Origin: Arenicellales bacterium
GTDB taxonomy: Bacteria > Pseudomonadota > Gammaproteobacteria > BMS3Bbin11
NCBI GenBank assembly: GCA_029287915.1
Contig: JARFQE010000102.1
Location: 1-53,366 of the forward strand
DNA length: 53,366 nucleotides
Direction of reading: 5' to 3'
Numbering within the stretch: the first letter of the stretch is position 1; each line of letters opens with the position of its first letter. The notes below the pieces were generated by a model. It saw only the letters and a program-made list of their open reading frames with translations, was not told where the DNA came from and did not search any database. The translations under genes were made by a program, and so were the position numbers. Of the stretch, positions 17,914 to 28,729 are shown piece after piece.

Positions 17914-19316
17914 GTCTCCCCGCCCAGGCCACTAATGAACTCGGGCAACTGCTGAGCAATTCTTCCAATGTCTCCAGCACCGAGTGTGGCCAGGACATCA
18001 CCCGCCTGCATGGTATTGGCCAGTACTTCAAACAACTGCTCCCGATCTTCAACAAAGATGGGAATCGCACTGCCACGGGCACGGATTGCACGACATAGTG
18101 CTCTGCCATCCGCACTACTGTCAGGTGCCTCACCAGCTGCGTAGACTTCCATCACCAGAAGGTTGTCTACGGTGCTGAGAACCTGGCCAAAGTCCTCCAT
18201 CAGATCACGGGTCCGACTGTAGCGGTGTGGCTGAAACACGATCAGTTTACGCCGTTCAGGCCACGCGACATTAATGGCTGATAAAACCGCCTGAAGCTCA
18301 CGAGGATGGTGGGCATAATCGTCAACCAGAATCACTTCACCATCCTTAAATGGCAGGCCAGCATTGACCTGAAAACGACGCCCGATGCCCTGAAAATCAT
18401 TCAGCCCGGCGATAATTTTTTTATTGCTAATACCGAGCGTCCAGGCAATCGAAATTGCCGCCAGTGCATTAAGAACATTATGCCGCCCCGGCATATTCAG
18501 CGTCACTTCCATCTGATTTTCAGAGGATTTCTGACTTACAGTAAATACTGACCGGACGCCTTGCTGCCTGAAAGCAGATGCCTGAATATCTGCATCCTCA
18601 CTGAACCCATAGGTTACAACTGGCCGGCTGATTGCAGGTAGTATTTCGCGCACTACCGGATCATCCACACACAGAATAGCCAGGCCATAAAACGGCAGGT
18701 TGTGCAGAAACTGGATGAAAGTATCTTTTAATACAGAGAAATCACCATGGTAGGTTTCCAGATGGTCTGCATCAATATTGGTGATCACTGCAATTAGTGG
18801 TTGCAAATGGAGGAACGAGGCATCACTTTCATCTGCCTCGGCGACCAGGAACTCACCACGACCTAATCGTGCATTTGCATCAGCACTCAATAAGCGTCCA
18901 CCAATGATAAAGGTCGGATCCATATCGCCACTGGCCATCACGCTGGCAACCAGTGATGTGGTAGTGGTCTTGCCATGTGTACCGGCAACAGCGATGCCTT
19001 TGGAAAAACGCATTAGTTCACCCAGCATTTCAGCACGTGGGATAACTGGTACTTTGGCTTCACGTGCTGCCATTACCTCAGGATTGTCATCACCGACTGC
19101 ACTGGAGATCACGACAACATCCGCTGTGAGAATATTATCCGCTGCATGACGCAGAAAGATCTTTGCACCCTGTTCAGTCAGCTGCTCAGTCACTGCAGAA
19201 GCAACCAGATCTGAACCTGATACCTGGTAGCCCTGATTGATCAGCACCTGCGCAATGCCGCTCATGCCTGCTCCGCCGATGCCCACGAAATGAATATGTT
19301 TGACGTATTCACGCAT
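17910..19316 (-). CDS. murC: UDP-N-acetylmuramate--L-alanine ligase MurC
   Basis: 468 aa ATP-dependent ligase adding L-Ala to UDP-MurNAc. The N-terminal nucleotide motif is [17 protein letters not shown], the P-loop is [14 protein letters not shown], the central motif is [12 protein letters not shown], and the C-terminal domain carries [15 protein letters not shown] and [12 protein letters not shown]. The length matches the family. The start ATG at 19316 overlaps murG by 8 bases and the stop overlaps murB by 4 bases. Confidence 0.98.
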   Translation of the reverse strand: MREYVKHIHFVGIGGAGMSGIAQVLINQGYQVSGSDLVASAVTEQLTEQGAKIFLRHAADNILTADVVVISSAVGDDNPEVMAAREAKVPVIPRAEMLGELMRFSKGIAVAGTHGKTTTTSLVASVMASGDMDPTFIIGGRLLSADANARLGRGEFLVAEADESDASFLHLQPLIAVITNIDADHLETYHGDFSVLKDTFIQFLHNLPFYGLAILCVDDPVVREILPAISRPVVTYGFSEDADIQASAFRQQGVRSVFTVSQKSSENQMEVTLNMPGRHNVLNALAAISIAWTLGISNKKIIAGLNDFQGIGRRFQVNAGLPFKDGEVILVDDYAHHPRELQAVLSAINVAWPERRKLIVFQPHRYSRTRDLMEDFGQVLSTVDNLLVMEVYAAGEAPDSSADGRALCRAIRARGSAIPIFVEDREQLFEVLANTMQAGDVLATLGAGDIGRIAQQLPEFISGLGGET

Positions 19317-20385
19317 GCATCACCTCGTTACAGATATCTGCCACATGACGTGATGCATCGATTAATGCATTCTGTCTTGCACGTCTTGACATACCTATCA
19401 GAAATGGTCGATCGCCGGCCAGTTCAACAAGAAGTGATGAAAGTGTGTTTTCTGAGAATCTTTCCTGCGCAATCAGAATGGCCGCCTTCCTGTCGGAAAG
19501 GAAACGCGCATTGTGCGTCTGATGATCATAGATAGCATGCGGGTATGGAACAAGAATTGCCGCGACTCCTGCAGCAGCAATTTCAGCAACAGTCATCGCA
19601 CCGGCGCGGCAAATCACCAGGTCGGCCCACTGGTAGGCTGCAGCCATGTCTTCAATATATTCACTGCAGCCGGCTTCAACACCAAGAGTTTGATAGATCT
19701 CTGATGTGGCTTTCAGCTTTCCTTTACCTGCCTGGTGGCATACAACAGGCCGCACTGCAGCATCCATTAATGCCAGAGCAGCAGGTACAGTCTCGTTGAG
19801 CACCTGTGCCCCGAGGCTACCGCCGACTATCAGTAGATGTATATTGCCTGAGCGGCCCTGAAGTCGCTTATCGGGTGCTGGCAATGACGCAATACTTTGA
19901 CGAACAGGGTTTCCGACGTAGTGATAATGATGTTTTTTCCTTAGTACATCGGGAAAACCCACAAGTACCTCATTAGCAATTTTTGCCAGCCATTTATTGG
20001 TCAGCCCTGCAACCGCATTTGATTCGTGGATGACTAATGGCACCATCAACAGCTTCGCCATCAGCCCACCCGGCCCTGAAACAAAACCACCCATGCCAAG
20101 AGCGGCTTGCGGACGCCGCCGATAAATAATTAGCGCGGTTTGCAGCATTGCATAAATTATTTTGAGCGGTGCAGCAATGAGTGCAAGCAGGCCTTTCCCT
20201 TTTATTCCACTGATTGAGATCCATTCAATATCAATTTTATTCTGCGGAACTACGCGCGCTTCAATACCTTGCCGAGTTCCTAGCCAGAAGATATCTACTC
20301 CATCTGATTGAAGCTCATGTGCAACTGACAGCGCCGGATAGACATGTCCACCTGTCCCACCCGCCATAATCATAAGCGTACTCAT
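19309..20385 (-). CDS. murG: MurG glycosyltransferase (lipid I to lipid II)
   Basis: 358 aa GT28 enzyme that transfers GlcNAc to lipid I on the inner membrane face. The N-terminal Gly loop [16 protein letters not shown], the second loop [11 protein letters not shown] and the UDP-GlcNAc site [23 protein letters not shown] with [14 protein letters not shown] are all present. The ATG at 20385 overlaps the ftsW stop (ATGA). The flanking genes are the standard partners. Confidence 0.98.
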   Translation of the reverse strand: MSTLMIMAGGTGGHVYPALSVAHELQSDGVDIFWLGTRQGIEARVVPQNKIDIEWISISGIKGKGLLALIAAPLKIIYAMLQTALIIYRRRPQAALGMGGFVSGPGGLMAKLLMVPLVIHESNAVAGLTNKWLAKIANEVLVGFPDVLRKKHHYHYVGNPVRQSIASLPAPDKRLQGRSGNIHLLIVGGSLGAQVLNETVPAALALMDAAVRPVVCHQAGKGKLKATSEIYQTLGVEAGCSEYIEDMAAAYQWADLVICRAGAMTVAEIAAAGVAAILVPYPHAIYDHQTHNARFLSDRKAAILIAQERFSENTLSSLLVELAGDRPFLIGMSRRARQNALIDASRHVADICNEVMHA

Positions 20386-21548
20386 CGCTTCCTTCTCCCT
20401 GGCATTGGAGTGGTCTCGCGGGCAACCGCCAGTAACAGGCCCATAGCCATGCTGCTGGCTAGCAGGCTCGATCCGCCCTGAGAAATAAAGGGCAATGGCA
20501 GACCTTTTGTTGGTAGCACGCCCATATTCACACCAGTGTTTATTAACACCTCAATGGCTATCAATAATCCAATTCCCTGGGCCAGGCGGCAGGCAAACAG
20601 ATTACCCAGTGATTCAGCTTTGCGTGACAATGCAAAGGCCTGCCAGATCAGTGTGAGAAACAGCCCCAGAACGACGACTACACCGATGAAACCCAGTTCC
20701 TCTCCAATCACTGCGAACAGGAAATCTGTGCGTGCTGCAGGAAGATAGTTGAGCTTCTGGATACTTTCTCCCAGACCGATACCACTCCAGCCACCGCGCC
20801 CAAAAGCGATATAGGACTGAATAAGTTGATATCCCTTGTTCATGGGGTCAGACCAGGGATCCATAAAACCAACTATTCGCTGCATCCTGTAGGCGGCAAA
20901 GGTCACCAGCAAGACTCCACCAGCAACCGCAATACCCAGGATCATAAAGAAGTGGAAATAGCGTATTCCGCCAAGAAACATCATGCCAAAGACCGTGGCA
21001 ACGATGACCACGGTTGATCCAAAATCTGGCTCCATCAGCAGTAGACCACCGAACATTGCAAGGACAATAGCCACAATCAGTATGCCCTGGCTAAAAATTC
21101 GCATCTCTTCCCTCTTTCGAGTCAGGAAACCAGCGATATAGATTATCAGGAACACTTTGGCAAACTCTGATGGCTGAAGATTGATCGGCCCCAGTTTTAT
21201 CCAGCGCACGCTACCCCAAACTTCTGTACCAACGCCTGGCAGTAGAATTGCAGCCAGCACCAGCATCGACATAATCACCAGCACTGGACCAGTTTTTTCG
21301 ACCAGGCTGAGGGGAATCCGCGACACCGCCATCATCAGGATCACCGCCAGAAACACGTAAATAGCCTGCTGCCTTAAAACCGATAAGGCCGGGCCCTGCT
21401 CCATACTGCTTGCACTCATTGATGCTGAAAATACCATCACGATACTCAAACCAAGCAGCCCTATAATGGGTATAAACAGACCCAGCTGCTGGTTTGTCGA
21501 AGCATTAGCTGAGGGGATCGATGCTTTAACCGCATGAGAGGTAGCCAT
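20382..21548 (-). CDS. ftsW: Septal peptidoglycan glycosyltransferase FtsW
   Basis: 388 aa SEDS-family polymerase working with FtsI at the septum. About ten transmembrane helices are visible (for example LFIPIIGLLGLSIVMVFSAS, ILIVAIVLAMFGGLLLMEPDFGS and FAVIGEELGFIGVVVVLGLFL). The catalytic region LLLMEPDFGSTVV and the signature LPTKGLPLPFISQGGSSLLA are present. A TTG-initiated frame begins at 21569, but ATG 21548 overlaps the murD stop (TGATG) with GGAGG upstream, so I take that start. Confidence 0.97.
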   Translation of the reverse strand: MATSHAVKASIPSANASTNQQLGLFIPIIGLLGLSIVMVFSASMSASSMEQGPALSVLRQQAIYVFLAVILMMAVSRIPLSLVEKTGPVLVIMSMLVLAAILLPGVGTEVWGSVRWIKLGPINLQPSEFAKVFLIIYIAGFLTRKREEMRIFSQGILIVAIVLAMFGGLLLMEPDFGSTVVIVATVFGMMFLGGIRYFHFFMILGIAVAGGVLLVTFAAYRMQRIVGFMDPWSDPMNKGYQLIQSYIAFGRGGWSGIGLGESIQKLNYLPAARTDFLFAVIGEELGFIGVVVVLGLFLTLIWQAFALSRKAESLGNLFACRLAQGIGLLIAIEVLINTGVNMGVLPTKGLPLPFISQGGSSLLASSMAMGLLLAVARETTPMPGRRKR

Positions 21549-22999
21549 CAGACTATGCCTCCAACACAACGGCGGAATTCATCCCCTCTGTGCTCAAAGT
21601 TCTGATACATATCAAAACTCGCGCAGGCCGGTGACAACAGCACAACGTCCCCTGTTCGAGCCATCTCAGTAGCTTTTGCTACCGCATCTGACATATCAAC
21701 AGCCAGGCTGACTGGTACCAGTTCTGATATTGCTGTTGCTATTTTTCCAGCATCGCTGCCAATTAAAATGGCCGCCTTTACATGCTGCGCCACGACCTCA
21801 CGCAGAGGAGAAAAATCTGCATCTTTGGCAATACCCCCGGCGATAAGTATGACTGGATGCGTTAGCCCACTGATCGCAGCAACAGTTGCGCCAACATTGG
21901 TTCCTTTTGAATCATTTATCCAGTCGACACCATCAATCGTAGCCAGCCATTCCATGCGATGAGGTAATCCTTTAAAGTTTGTAACAGCCTCTTTAATGAC
22001 ATGATCTTCAACACCGACATTACTGGCAAGTGCCCAGGCTGCCAGCACATTCAACAGGTTATGCTGACCGGCAAGATGAATCTCATCTGCCGCCATCAAG
22101 GCTTGGCGGCCCCGGAAGAGAAAAAGTCGATCATCAAGGTCTGACAGACCAAAATCGCTGTCATTGACAGGTGCTGCCGAGCTGAAGAAGATTTGCTCTC
22201 GATCATTCTGCATAAACTGATCAGTGGCAGGATCATCAGCATTCAATAACATCTTGCCATTGCCACGATAGACTTTAGCCTTACTGGCAACATAATCATC
22301 CATACTCGCATAGCGATCCATATGATCAGCTGCAACATTCAACACGGTAGCGATAACAGGATTCAGGCTCCATGTCGTTTCCAGCTGGAAGCTGGATAGC
22401 TCAAGCACAAAAATTTCGATGTTATCGTCATCTAGCAGCTCTAGTACCGGTACACCGATGTTTCCACCGACTGCAACCTTGCGTCCGGCATGACGAAGTA
22501 TTTCACCCAGCAGCACCGTAACTGTAGATTTCCCATTAGAGCCGGTAATTGCGATGACGGGGGCCTGCACGCACTGAGAAAACAGTTCGACATCACCAAT
22601 CGGGCGCACACCTTTTCGCAGTATTTGTGCCAGATCAGGGTGTGTCAGGGGTACGCCTGGTGATACCACAAGCAAACTATCATCAGACCAGCGTTCAATA
22701 ACCAGGCTACCGCAAATAAGCCGAACACCGGGGGCCTGCTGGTGCAGTTGTTCCCGCAAACCAGGTTTCTCGCTGGAATCGTACACATCAACATCCAGAC
22801 CGATATTGCTGAGGAATACTGCAGTTGCCAGACCTGAGCGACCCAGTCCGATAATCACGGCGTGAGCGGGGCTGCCCTGCAGCTGACAAGCCTGATCAAG
22901 CTTCCGCTCTCCGCCAGCTGATGAGCCGGGCAGGTCATCGACAGTCATAAAACTTGCCGCTTGAGAAGAATTTGCGAATTGTATTTGCTGACCAATCAT
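21548..22999 (-). CDS. murD: UDP-N-acetylmuramoylalanine--D-glutamate ligase MurD
   Basis: MurD adds D-Glu to UDP-MurNAc-L-Ala. The N-terminal domain starts AHAVIIGLGRSGLATAVFL, the P-loop is ITGSNGKSTVTVLLGE, and NVAADHMDRYASMDDYVASKAKVY plus the C-terminal WINDSKGTNVGATVAAI and LLSPACASFDMYQNFEHRGDEF are present. The start is uncertain. ATG 22999 gives 483 aa with a 40-50 residue Ser/Gln-rich leader before the Rossmann domain that most MurDs lack. A TTG at 23026 would overlap the mraY stop, and a later ATG (about 22948) would shorten the leader. None has a good ribosome site. Confidence 0.95.
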   Translation of the reverse strand: MIGQQIQFANSSQAASFMTVDDLPGSSAGGERKLDQACQLQGSPAHAVIIGLGRSGLATAVFLSNIGLDVDVYDSSEKPGLREQLHQQAPGVRLICGSLVIERWSDDSLLVVSPGVPLTHPDLAQILRKGVRPIGDVELFSQCVQAPVIAITGSNGKSTVTVLLGEILRHAGRKVAVGGNIGVPVLELLDDDNIEIFVLELSSFQLETTWSLNPVIATVLNVAADHMDRYASMDDYVASKAKVYRGNGKMLLNADDPATDQFMQNDREQIFFSSAAPVNDSDFGLSDLDDRLFLFRGRQALMAADEIHLAGQHNLLNVLAAWALASNVGVEDHVIKEAVTNFKGLPHRMEWLATIDGVDWINDSKGTNVGATVAAISGLTHPVILIAGGIAKDADFSPLREVVAQHVKAAILIGSDAGKIATAISELVPVSLAVDMSDAVAKATEMARTGDVVLLSPACASFDMYQNFEHRGDEFRRCVGGIV

Positions 23000-23022
23000 C
23001 TGCTCTTTTCTATATATCTCTA

Positions 23023-24105
23023 TCAACGCACTTTCAGTGTCGCCAACCCGATGGCGACAAGGATCAGGGTAATAATCCAGAAACGAACAATAACGCGGGG
23101 TTCTGGCCAGCCCTTTAATTCAAAATGATGATGCAGGGGTGCCATCCGAAAAATTCGCTTGCCGGTAAGTTTGTATGAAGTGACCTGCAAAATGACTGAA
23201 GCCGTTTCCATCACGAAAACTCCCCCCATTACGAGCAACACAATTTCCTGCCTGACCATAACAGCAACAATGGCAAGTGCTGCGCCTAATGACAGGGCAC
23301 CAATATCTCCCATAAAAACCTGAGCTGGATAGGTATTGAACCAGAGGAAACCCAGTCCAGCTCCAGCCAGTGCAGTACAAAATATCAGCAGCTCACCAAC
23401 CCCCGGGATATAGGGGATACCCAAATAACTTGCAAATACCGAATGGCCCGTTGCATAAGCAAACACACCCAGGCCGCCTGCGACCATGACTGTCGGCATG
23501 ATGGCAAGGCCATCGAGACCATCGGTGAGATTGACTGCATTACTGGTGCCTACTACCATTAAATAGGCAAGTAGAATGAACCAGGGTCCCAGATAAATAA
23601 CAACATCTTTAAAGACGGGAACGATCAGGCTTATCTCGGCCGGCGATTGCGCCGAGCTAAACAGGTATATCGCTGCACTGGCACCCGCTACTGATTGCCA
23701 GAAAAATTTTGATCCGGCTCCCATGCCTCGTGAATCTTTATCAATAACCTTGCGGTAATCATCGATCCAGCCAATAACTCCGAAACTCACCGTAACCAGC
23801 AAAGCAACCCAGACAAAGCGGTTGCCAAGGTCTGCCCACAGCAGAGTAGATATTGTGATTGCAACAAGAATTAAGGCGCCGCCCATGGTCGGGGTACCTA
23901 CCTTGTCAAAATGCGTCGAAGGCCCATCATCACGAACCACCTGGCCGATCTGATGGACACCTAACTTCCGTATCATAGTGGGCCCAAGTATCAGGCTGAT
24001 AATCAGAGCAGTTACCACACTCAGCACGCCTCGCAATGTGAGATACTGGAATACATTGAAGGCACTGAAGCTTTCCGCCAGTTTCTCAAATAGATATAGC
24101 AGCAC
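23023..24105 (-). CDS. mraY: Phospho-N-acetylmuramoyl-pentapeptide transferase MraY
   Basis: 360 aa polytopic enzyme forming lipid I from UDP-MurNAc-pentapeptide and undecaprenyl phosphate. Signature stretches are [20 protein letters not shown], the Asp-rich [22 protein letters not shown] and [15 protein letters not shown], with the C-terminal [25 protein letters not shown]. About ten transmembrane segments are visible. The start is GTG at 24105, three bases after the murF stop. The stop overlaps the longest murD reading by four bases. Confidence 0.98.
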   Translation of the reverse strand: MLLYLFEKLAESFSAFNVFQYLTLRGVLSVVTALIISLILGPTMIRKLGVHQIGQVVRDDGPSTHFDKVGTPTMGGALILVAITISTLLWADLGNRFVWVALLVTVSFGVIGWIDDYRKVIDKDSRGMGAGSKFFWQSVAGASAAIYLFSSAQSPAEISLIVPVFKDVVIYLGPWFILLAYLMVVGTSNAVNLTDGLDGLAIMPTVMVAGGLGVFAYATGHSVFASYLGIPYIPGVGELLIFCTALAGAGLGFLWFNTYPAQVFMGDIGALSLGAALAIVAVMVRQEIVLLVMGGVFVMETASVILQVTSYKLTGKRIFRMAPLHHHFELKGWPEPRVIVRFWIITLILVAIGLATLKVR

Positions 24106-24108
24106 CGC

Positions 24109-25476
24109 TTAATCCCCCGTTCCATTTTGTTCAAGTAGCTCAATAATCTTCTCCATTTTCATAGCTCTTGAGCCCTTGACCAGAATACTCACCGACCTGC
24201 CGCGGTTATTATGAATTTCCTTTTGCAGCGCTCCGACAAGCTGTTCTGGTTCAGTAAAAAAATAAGCGCCGTGGCCGAAGGCCTGTGCGGTGAGCCTGGT
24301 CTGGTCGCCGAGGGTATAACAGGCATCAATAGCAAGCTCTTTTGCCAGTTTCCCAGCCTGTTCATGAAATGCTGCCGAGTTCTCACCCAGTTCGCCCATA
24401 TCACCCAGCACAAATATCTTCATCCCATCCTGCATAGCCAGCACCTCGAGTGCTGCACTTATCGATGCAGGATTGGCGTTGTAACTATCGTCAATAACTT
24501 GGATGCCATGAATTGTTTTCGTTTGCTGTCGACCAGCAACACCGTGCCAGTGTTCCAGACCTGCCACGATGTCTGTCAGGCTTACACCAACAGTTCCAGC
24601 TGCCGCCACAGCAGCCAGTGCATTGGCGATGTTATGTCGTCCAGGTAACGCCAGGCGGAAACTGGCATCGCCCCACGGTGTGTGGGTCTCTAGCGTGCTA
24701 TTATCCTTGTGCAGATCAAACTCCGCAGTGACATCTGCATCATGCTGCAGACTGAAACTAATGATCTTCAAGTCGCCTGCAAGCTGGTGCCACAGAGGCG
24801 CATATTTGTCATCATCATTGATGACAGCAGTGCCTTCGGCTTTAACGCCCGAAAAAATCTCGGCTTTGGCACGCGCAACACCTTCTACAGATTGCAGACC
24901 TTGCAGATGTGCTGCAGCTGCATTAGTAATCACGGCCACATCAGGCCTTGCTATGGAAGTCAAATAGCTCAACTCACCGGGATGATTCATGCCCATTTCT
25001 GTTACTGCATAACGATGACACTTGCGTAACCGCAGCAGGGTCAATGGCAAACCGAGATCGTTGTTCAGGTTGCCAATAGTCGACAGCACGTGACTTTTAT
25101 TTCCACCACATGCCTGAGTAAAAATACTGCTCAGCATCTCCTTAACAGTTGTCTTGCCATTGCTGCCAGTGACAGCAACGACAGGAATCTCGAAATTTGC
25201 CCGCCAGCTAGCGGCCAGAGTACCAAGAGCCAGTCGGGTATCCGCCACTTTTGCTACAGGTAAAACATCGGAAACTTGCTCAGAGACCAGTGCCGCTGCA
25301 GCACCACGCTTCCGAGCACTGGAAATAAAGTCGTGGCCATTAAAGTTGGGCCCTTTCAGTGCAACAAACAATGCATTTTTACAGAGAGTACGGGTATCAA
25401 TGCTGACCGAGTCAAAATTCACATCTGAACCGGTGAAGCTGCCGCCAACGATCCGACTTAGCTGCGACAGCATCAT
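24109..25476 (-). CDS. murF: UDP-MurNAc-tripeptide--D-alanyl-D-alanine ligase MurF
   Basis: 455 aa ligase that completes the UDP-MurNAc-pentapeptide using the product of ddl. It has SIDTRTLCKNALFVALKG, the P-loop VAVTGSNGKTTVKEML, TEMGMNHPGELSYL, NAAAAHLQGL, and VIDDSYNANPASISAALE in the C-terminal domain. The start ATG overlaps the murE stop (ATGA at 25476-25473). The length is family-typical. Confidence 0.98.
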   Translation of the reverse strand: MMLSQLSRIVGGSFTGSDVNFDSVSIDTRTLCKNALFVALKGPNFNGHDFISSARKRGAAAALVSEQVSDVLPVAKVADTRLALGTLAASWRANFEIPVVAVTGSNGKTTVKEMLSSIFTQACGGNKSHVLSTIGNLNNDLGLPLTLLRLRKCHRYAVTEMGMNHPGELSYLTSIARPDVAVITNAAAAHLQGLQSVEGVARAKAEIFSGVKAEGTAVINDDDKYAPLWHQLAGDLKIISFSLQHDADVTAEFDLHKDNSTLETHTPWGDASFRLALPGRHNIANALAAVAAAGTVGVSLTDIVAGLEHWHGVAGRQQTKTIHGIQVIDDSYNANPASISAALEVLAMQDGMKIFVLGDMGELGENSAAFHEQAGKLAKELAIDACYTLGDQTRLTAQAFGHGAYFFTEPEQLVGALQKEIHNNRGRSVSILVKGSRAMKMEKIIELLEQNGTGD

Positions 25477-26978
25477 TGCAGCTTCTCCTGGGGTGCAGAC
25501 AGTAATGACGACACTACTTCGACATCGCTGAATGGGATCTTCAAATCACCCACCTGTTGAAAGGATTCGTGACCTTTGCCGGCGATCAGGATAATGTCTT
25601 CCCGCTCAGCCAACTGCCAGGCTGCCTTAATTGCCTGTCGGCGATCAGCAATCTGCTGTGCTGGATTTTGCATACCGGATAAAATATCTGCACGAATCTT
25701 GGCGGCTTCTTCATGGCGCGGGTTGTCATCTGTGATAATGACAATATCAGCCAGTTGCTCAGCGATCCTGCCCATAATCGGACGTTTATCCTGATCACGA
25801 TCGCCACCACAGCCAAAGACACAAATCAGATGCCGGCCTGGAATGTGCTCATGTAATGTGATCAATGCCTGTTGCAGGGCATCAGGTGTATGGGCAAAAT
25901 CAATAACTACGGTAGCACTGGTTGATCGAAAGCACTGCATCCGCCCGGGAGCTGGTTCTGCTATCGACAGAGCCCTGGCAACATCGACTGGCTTATGCCC
26001 CCTGGCAAGTAAAACAGCTGCGCAGGCAAGCAGATTATAGACATTAAAACGGCCCATCAGCTTACTGCTTATATTTAACTCACCCCAGCGTGACTGAACC
26101 TGAAAACTTATACCTGCTGAATGAAGCTTGATGTGACGAGCACGCACATCACCACTGTCAATACCATAACTAATGATTCGTTTGGCCCTGATAGATGAAT
26201 CGGAGCCGCCAGCTCCAGTTAGCAATTCCCTGCCGTATGCATCATCACTATTAATAACTGCAAGATCCAGTTCATGTTGGCGAAATAGGATTGCTTTTGC
26301 GGCACCATATTTCTGCATGCTCCCATGATAATCAAGATGGTCCTGGCTCAGGTTGGTAAATACTGCGATATTAAAATCTGTACCACTCACTCGACCCTGC
26401 TGCAGTCCATGAGAAGAGACCTCCATCAGCAGTTCATCACTGCCCTGTTCACGGAACTGTGAAATTTGACTTTGCAAAGTGACTGCGTCAGGCGTAGTGT
26501 GGGTAGATTTGGCAAGCCGCCCCCACAGGCCAGATCCCAGTGTCCCTATGACACTTGATCTGGCGCCGAGAAAGTTCTGAGCCTGGGCAAGTAATACGCT
26601 GCAGGTCGTCTTACCGTTGGTACCAGTGATGCCTGTTACAGTTATTCCCCTGCTGGGCTCATTGTAAAATCGGCTGGCAATGACTCCTGCCTGCACTGAA
26701 AGCTCTGGCACTTTTATCATTGGCACACCTGAATCTAGCCTGTGAGGCAATTCTGCCGCTGCATCAATAACAACCGAGGAAGCTCCTCGAGTTATCGCGT
26801 CATCTATAAATTGGCTACCGTGCTGCCGACTACCCGGCAGTGCAATGAACAAGTCTCCAGCAGATACCTTTCTGCTATCGATACTTATACCTGTCACAAT
26901 CAGGTCATCATCTGCAGGCACCACTGCTATACCTGCTAACAGATCTGACAGGCTATGATTTTTCTGTGTACTGCTCAT
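25473..26978 (-). CDS. murE: UDP-MurNAc-L-Ala-D-Glu--meso-diaminopimelate ligase MurE
   Basis: 501 aa. It adds the third stem residue. The P-loop is TGITGTNGKTTCSVLLAQ. The motif DNPRHEEA in the C-terminal domain is the DNPR signature that selects meso-diaminopimelate over lysine, as expected for a Gram-negative. NLSQDHLDYHGSMQKY and the late GHESFQQVG are also present. A GTG at 26990 overlaps the ftsI stop, but the ATG at 26978 has AGGTGA eight bases ahead and starts MSSTQKNHSL, so I prefer it. Confidence 0.97.
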   Translation of the reverse strand: MSSTQKNHSLSDLLAGIAVVPADDDLIVTGISIDSRKVSAGDLFIALPGSRQHGSQFIDDAITRGASSVVIDAAAELPHRLDSGVPMIKVPELSVQAGVIASRFYNEPSRGITVTGITGTNGKTTCSVLLAQAQNFLGARSSVIGTLGSGLWGRLAKSTHTTPDAVTLQSQISQFREQGSDELLMEVSSHGLQQGRVSGTDFNIAVFTNLSQDHLDYHGSMQKYGAAKAILFRQHELDLAVINSDDAYGRELLTGAGGSDSSIRAKRIISYGIDSGDVRARHIKLHSAGISFQVQSRWGELNISSKLMGRFNVYNLLACAAVLLARGHKPVDVARALSIAEPAPGRMQCFRSTSATVVIDFAHTPDALQQALITLHEHIPGRHLICVFGCGGDRDQDKRPIMGRIAEQLADIVIITDDNPRHEEAAKIRADILSGMQNPAQQIADRRQAIKAAWQLAEREDIILIAGKGHESFQQVGDLKIPFSDVEVVSSLLSAPQEKLQ

Positions 26979-26986
26979 GGCCACAT

Positions 26987-28729
26987 TCACCTGTCACCCT
27001 CCTGACTGGAAAGATTGACACGTTTCGCTATAAGCAGCCTGTCATCTGAGATATCATCCGGTGCTACATCAAGCAGACGCAAAGCACCCGTCATCACGCT
27101 AGCAAACACAGGTGCAGCAACAGTACCGCCATAATACTTGCCGGCACCTGGCTCATTGACTACCACTACCATGGTAAGGCGAGGGCTGGATGCTGGAGCT
27201 ATACCGGCGAAAACAGCGTTATATAACTTTGAATAGCCCTTTCCTTCAGCCTTGCGCGAAGTACCCGTCTTACCGGCAACATGGTACATAGGGATACGTG
27301 CATTACTCCCCGTCCCCTCATCACTAACCGCTAATTCAAGCATGTGCTGGACCTGTTTTGCTGCTTTTGCAGATATCACCTGCTCACCATCAGGGACGTC
27401 ACTGCGGCGCAGTATACTCAGAGGTAGCTGCTTGCCATCATTAGCCAGTGTTGCATAGGCCTGCACAAGTTGTAGTGGCGTAACTGATAGCCCATATCCA
27501 TATCCTATGGTGGCACGGCGAATATCGCGCCAGTCAGAAAAATGACTGAACGCACCCTTTGCCTCGCCAGGCAATCCAGACTGTGGCAACTTGCCAAATC
27601 CAACACTATTGAAAACCGACCATAATTCTTTGTTTTCAAGCTGCATTGCCAACTTGGCTGCACCTACGTTACTGGATTTCATTATCACACTGGAAACACT
27701 GAGGTTTCCGTAGTCATGAGTATCCCTGATGGTGTACCTGGCCAGTTTCATCTTGCCACCATCAGTTTCAAGAATGGTAGCGGGAGTGACATAGTTATTT
27801 TCCAGTGACGCCACAACAGTCAGCGGCTTAACCGTTGAACCGGGTTCAAAGCTGTCAGTTACCGCCCTGTTTCGAAACCGACTGCTACGCAACTGACTTC
27901 TGTCATTGGGATTGAATCCAGGCTCATTCACCATTGCCAGAATCTCACCACTTTTGACATCAACAACAACTGCACTGCCGCTCGTTGCCTTGTGCTCAAC
28001 AACGGCTTTTTTTAGCGACCGATAGGCAAGATATTGAATTCGGCTATCAATACTCAATACCAGGTCTTCGCCATCTGCTGCTCTTTTTATGTTGCTAACG
28101 TGCTCAATGATATGTCCCGAGGCATCACGTATAACCTGATCTTTTCCAGGGCGACCACGCAAACTATCGTTATAGGCCAGCTCAACACCCTCCAGCCCCT
28201 GATCATCTACATTGGTAAAACCAACCAGATGACCCGTTACAGCGCCAAGAGGGTAATAACGTTTATATTCTCTACGCAGAAATACACCGTCTATATCCAG
28301 CGCCATTACACGCTCAGCAGTAGCGGGCAAAACCTGTCGGTCTAAATAAATAAAATGCCGTTTTCTGTTTTGTTTAATTTTTGCTTTGAGCTCGCTATAA
28401 CTAACACCAAGAGTTTTCGCCAGTGGTTTCCAGCTGTCCGGATTGGCATAAAGTTTTGCCGGGTTAGCACTCACTGCATCGACCGGCGTACTGACGGCGA
28501 GAGGCTGACCATTTCGATCGAGAATCATTCCACGCACTGCAGGTACGTCTATCACCCTTAGTGCCTGTGCATTGCCCCGTTGTTTTAGAAAGTCTGCATT
28601 GAAGAACTGCAGAAAAAGCGCGCGCCCTGCCATCACTGCAAACAATGACGCAATGACGCTCAGAACGACCCAGTATCTGACTGAACTGGTCATCGAATTT
28701 TTTCTTTTTCTGCTAACTGATCTACTCAT
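26987..28729 (-). CDS. ftsI: Septal transpeptidase FtsI (PBP3)
   Basis: 580 aa class B penicillin-binding protein that crosslinks septal peptidoglycan with FtsW. The N-terminal anchor is at about residues 18-38 (YWVVLSVIASLFAVMAGRALF). The pedestal domain has RGMILDRNGQPLAVS. The transpeptidase domain has the SxxK nucleophile in GSTVKPL (S298), SSN in MKSSNVGAAKLA and KTGTS in VAGKTGTSRKAEG. The ATG at 28729 overlaps the ftsL stop by four bases. Confidence 0.98.
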   Translation of the reverse strand: MSRSVSRKRKNSMTSSVRYWVVLSVIASLFAVMAGRALFLQFFNADFLKQRGNAQALRVIDVPAVRGMILDRNGQPLAVSTPVDAVSANPAKLYANPDSWKPLAKTLGVSYSELKAKIKQNRKRHFIYLDRQVLPATAERVMALDIDGVFLRREYKRYYPLGAVTGHLVGFTNVDDQGLEGVELAYNDSLRGRPGKDQVIRDASGHIIEHVSNIKRAADGEDLVLSIDSRIQYLAYRSLKKAVVEHKATSGSAVVVDVKSGEILAMVNEPGFNPNDRSQLRSSRFRNRAVTDSFEPGSTVKPLTVVASLENNYVTPATILETDGGKMKLARYTIRDTHDYGNLSVSSVIMKSSNVGAAKLAMQLENKELWSVFNSVGFGKLPQSGLPGEAKGAFSHFSDWRDIRRATIGYGYGLSVTPLQLVQAYATLANDGKQLPLSILRRSDVPDGEQVISAKAAKQVQHMLELAVSDEGTGSNARIPMYHVAGKTGTSRKAEGKGYSKLYNAVFAGIAPASSPRLTMVVVVNEPGAGKYYGGTVAAPVFASVMTGALRLLDVAPDDISDDRLLIAKRVNLSSQEGDR

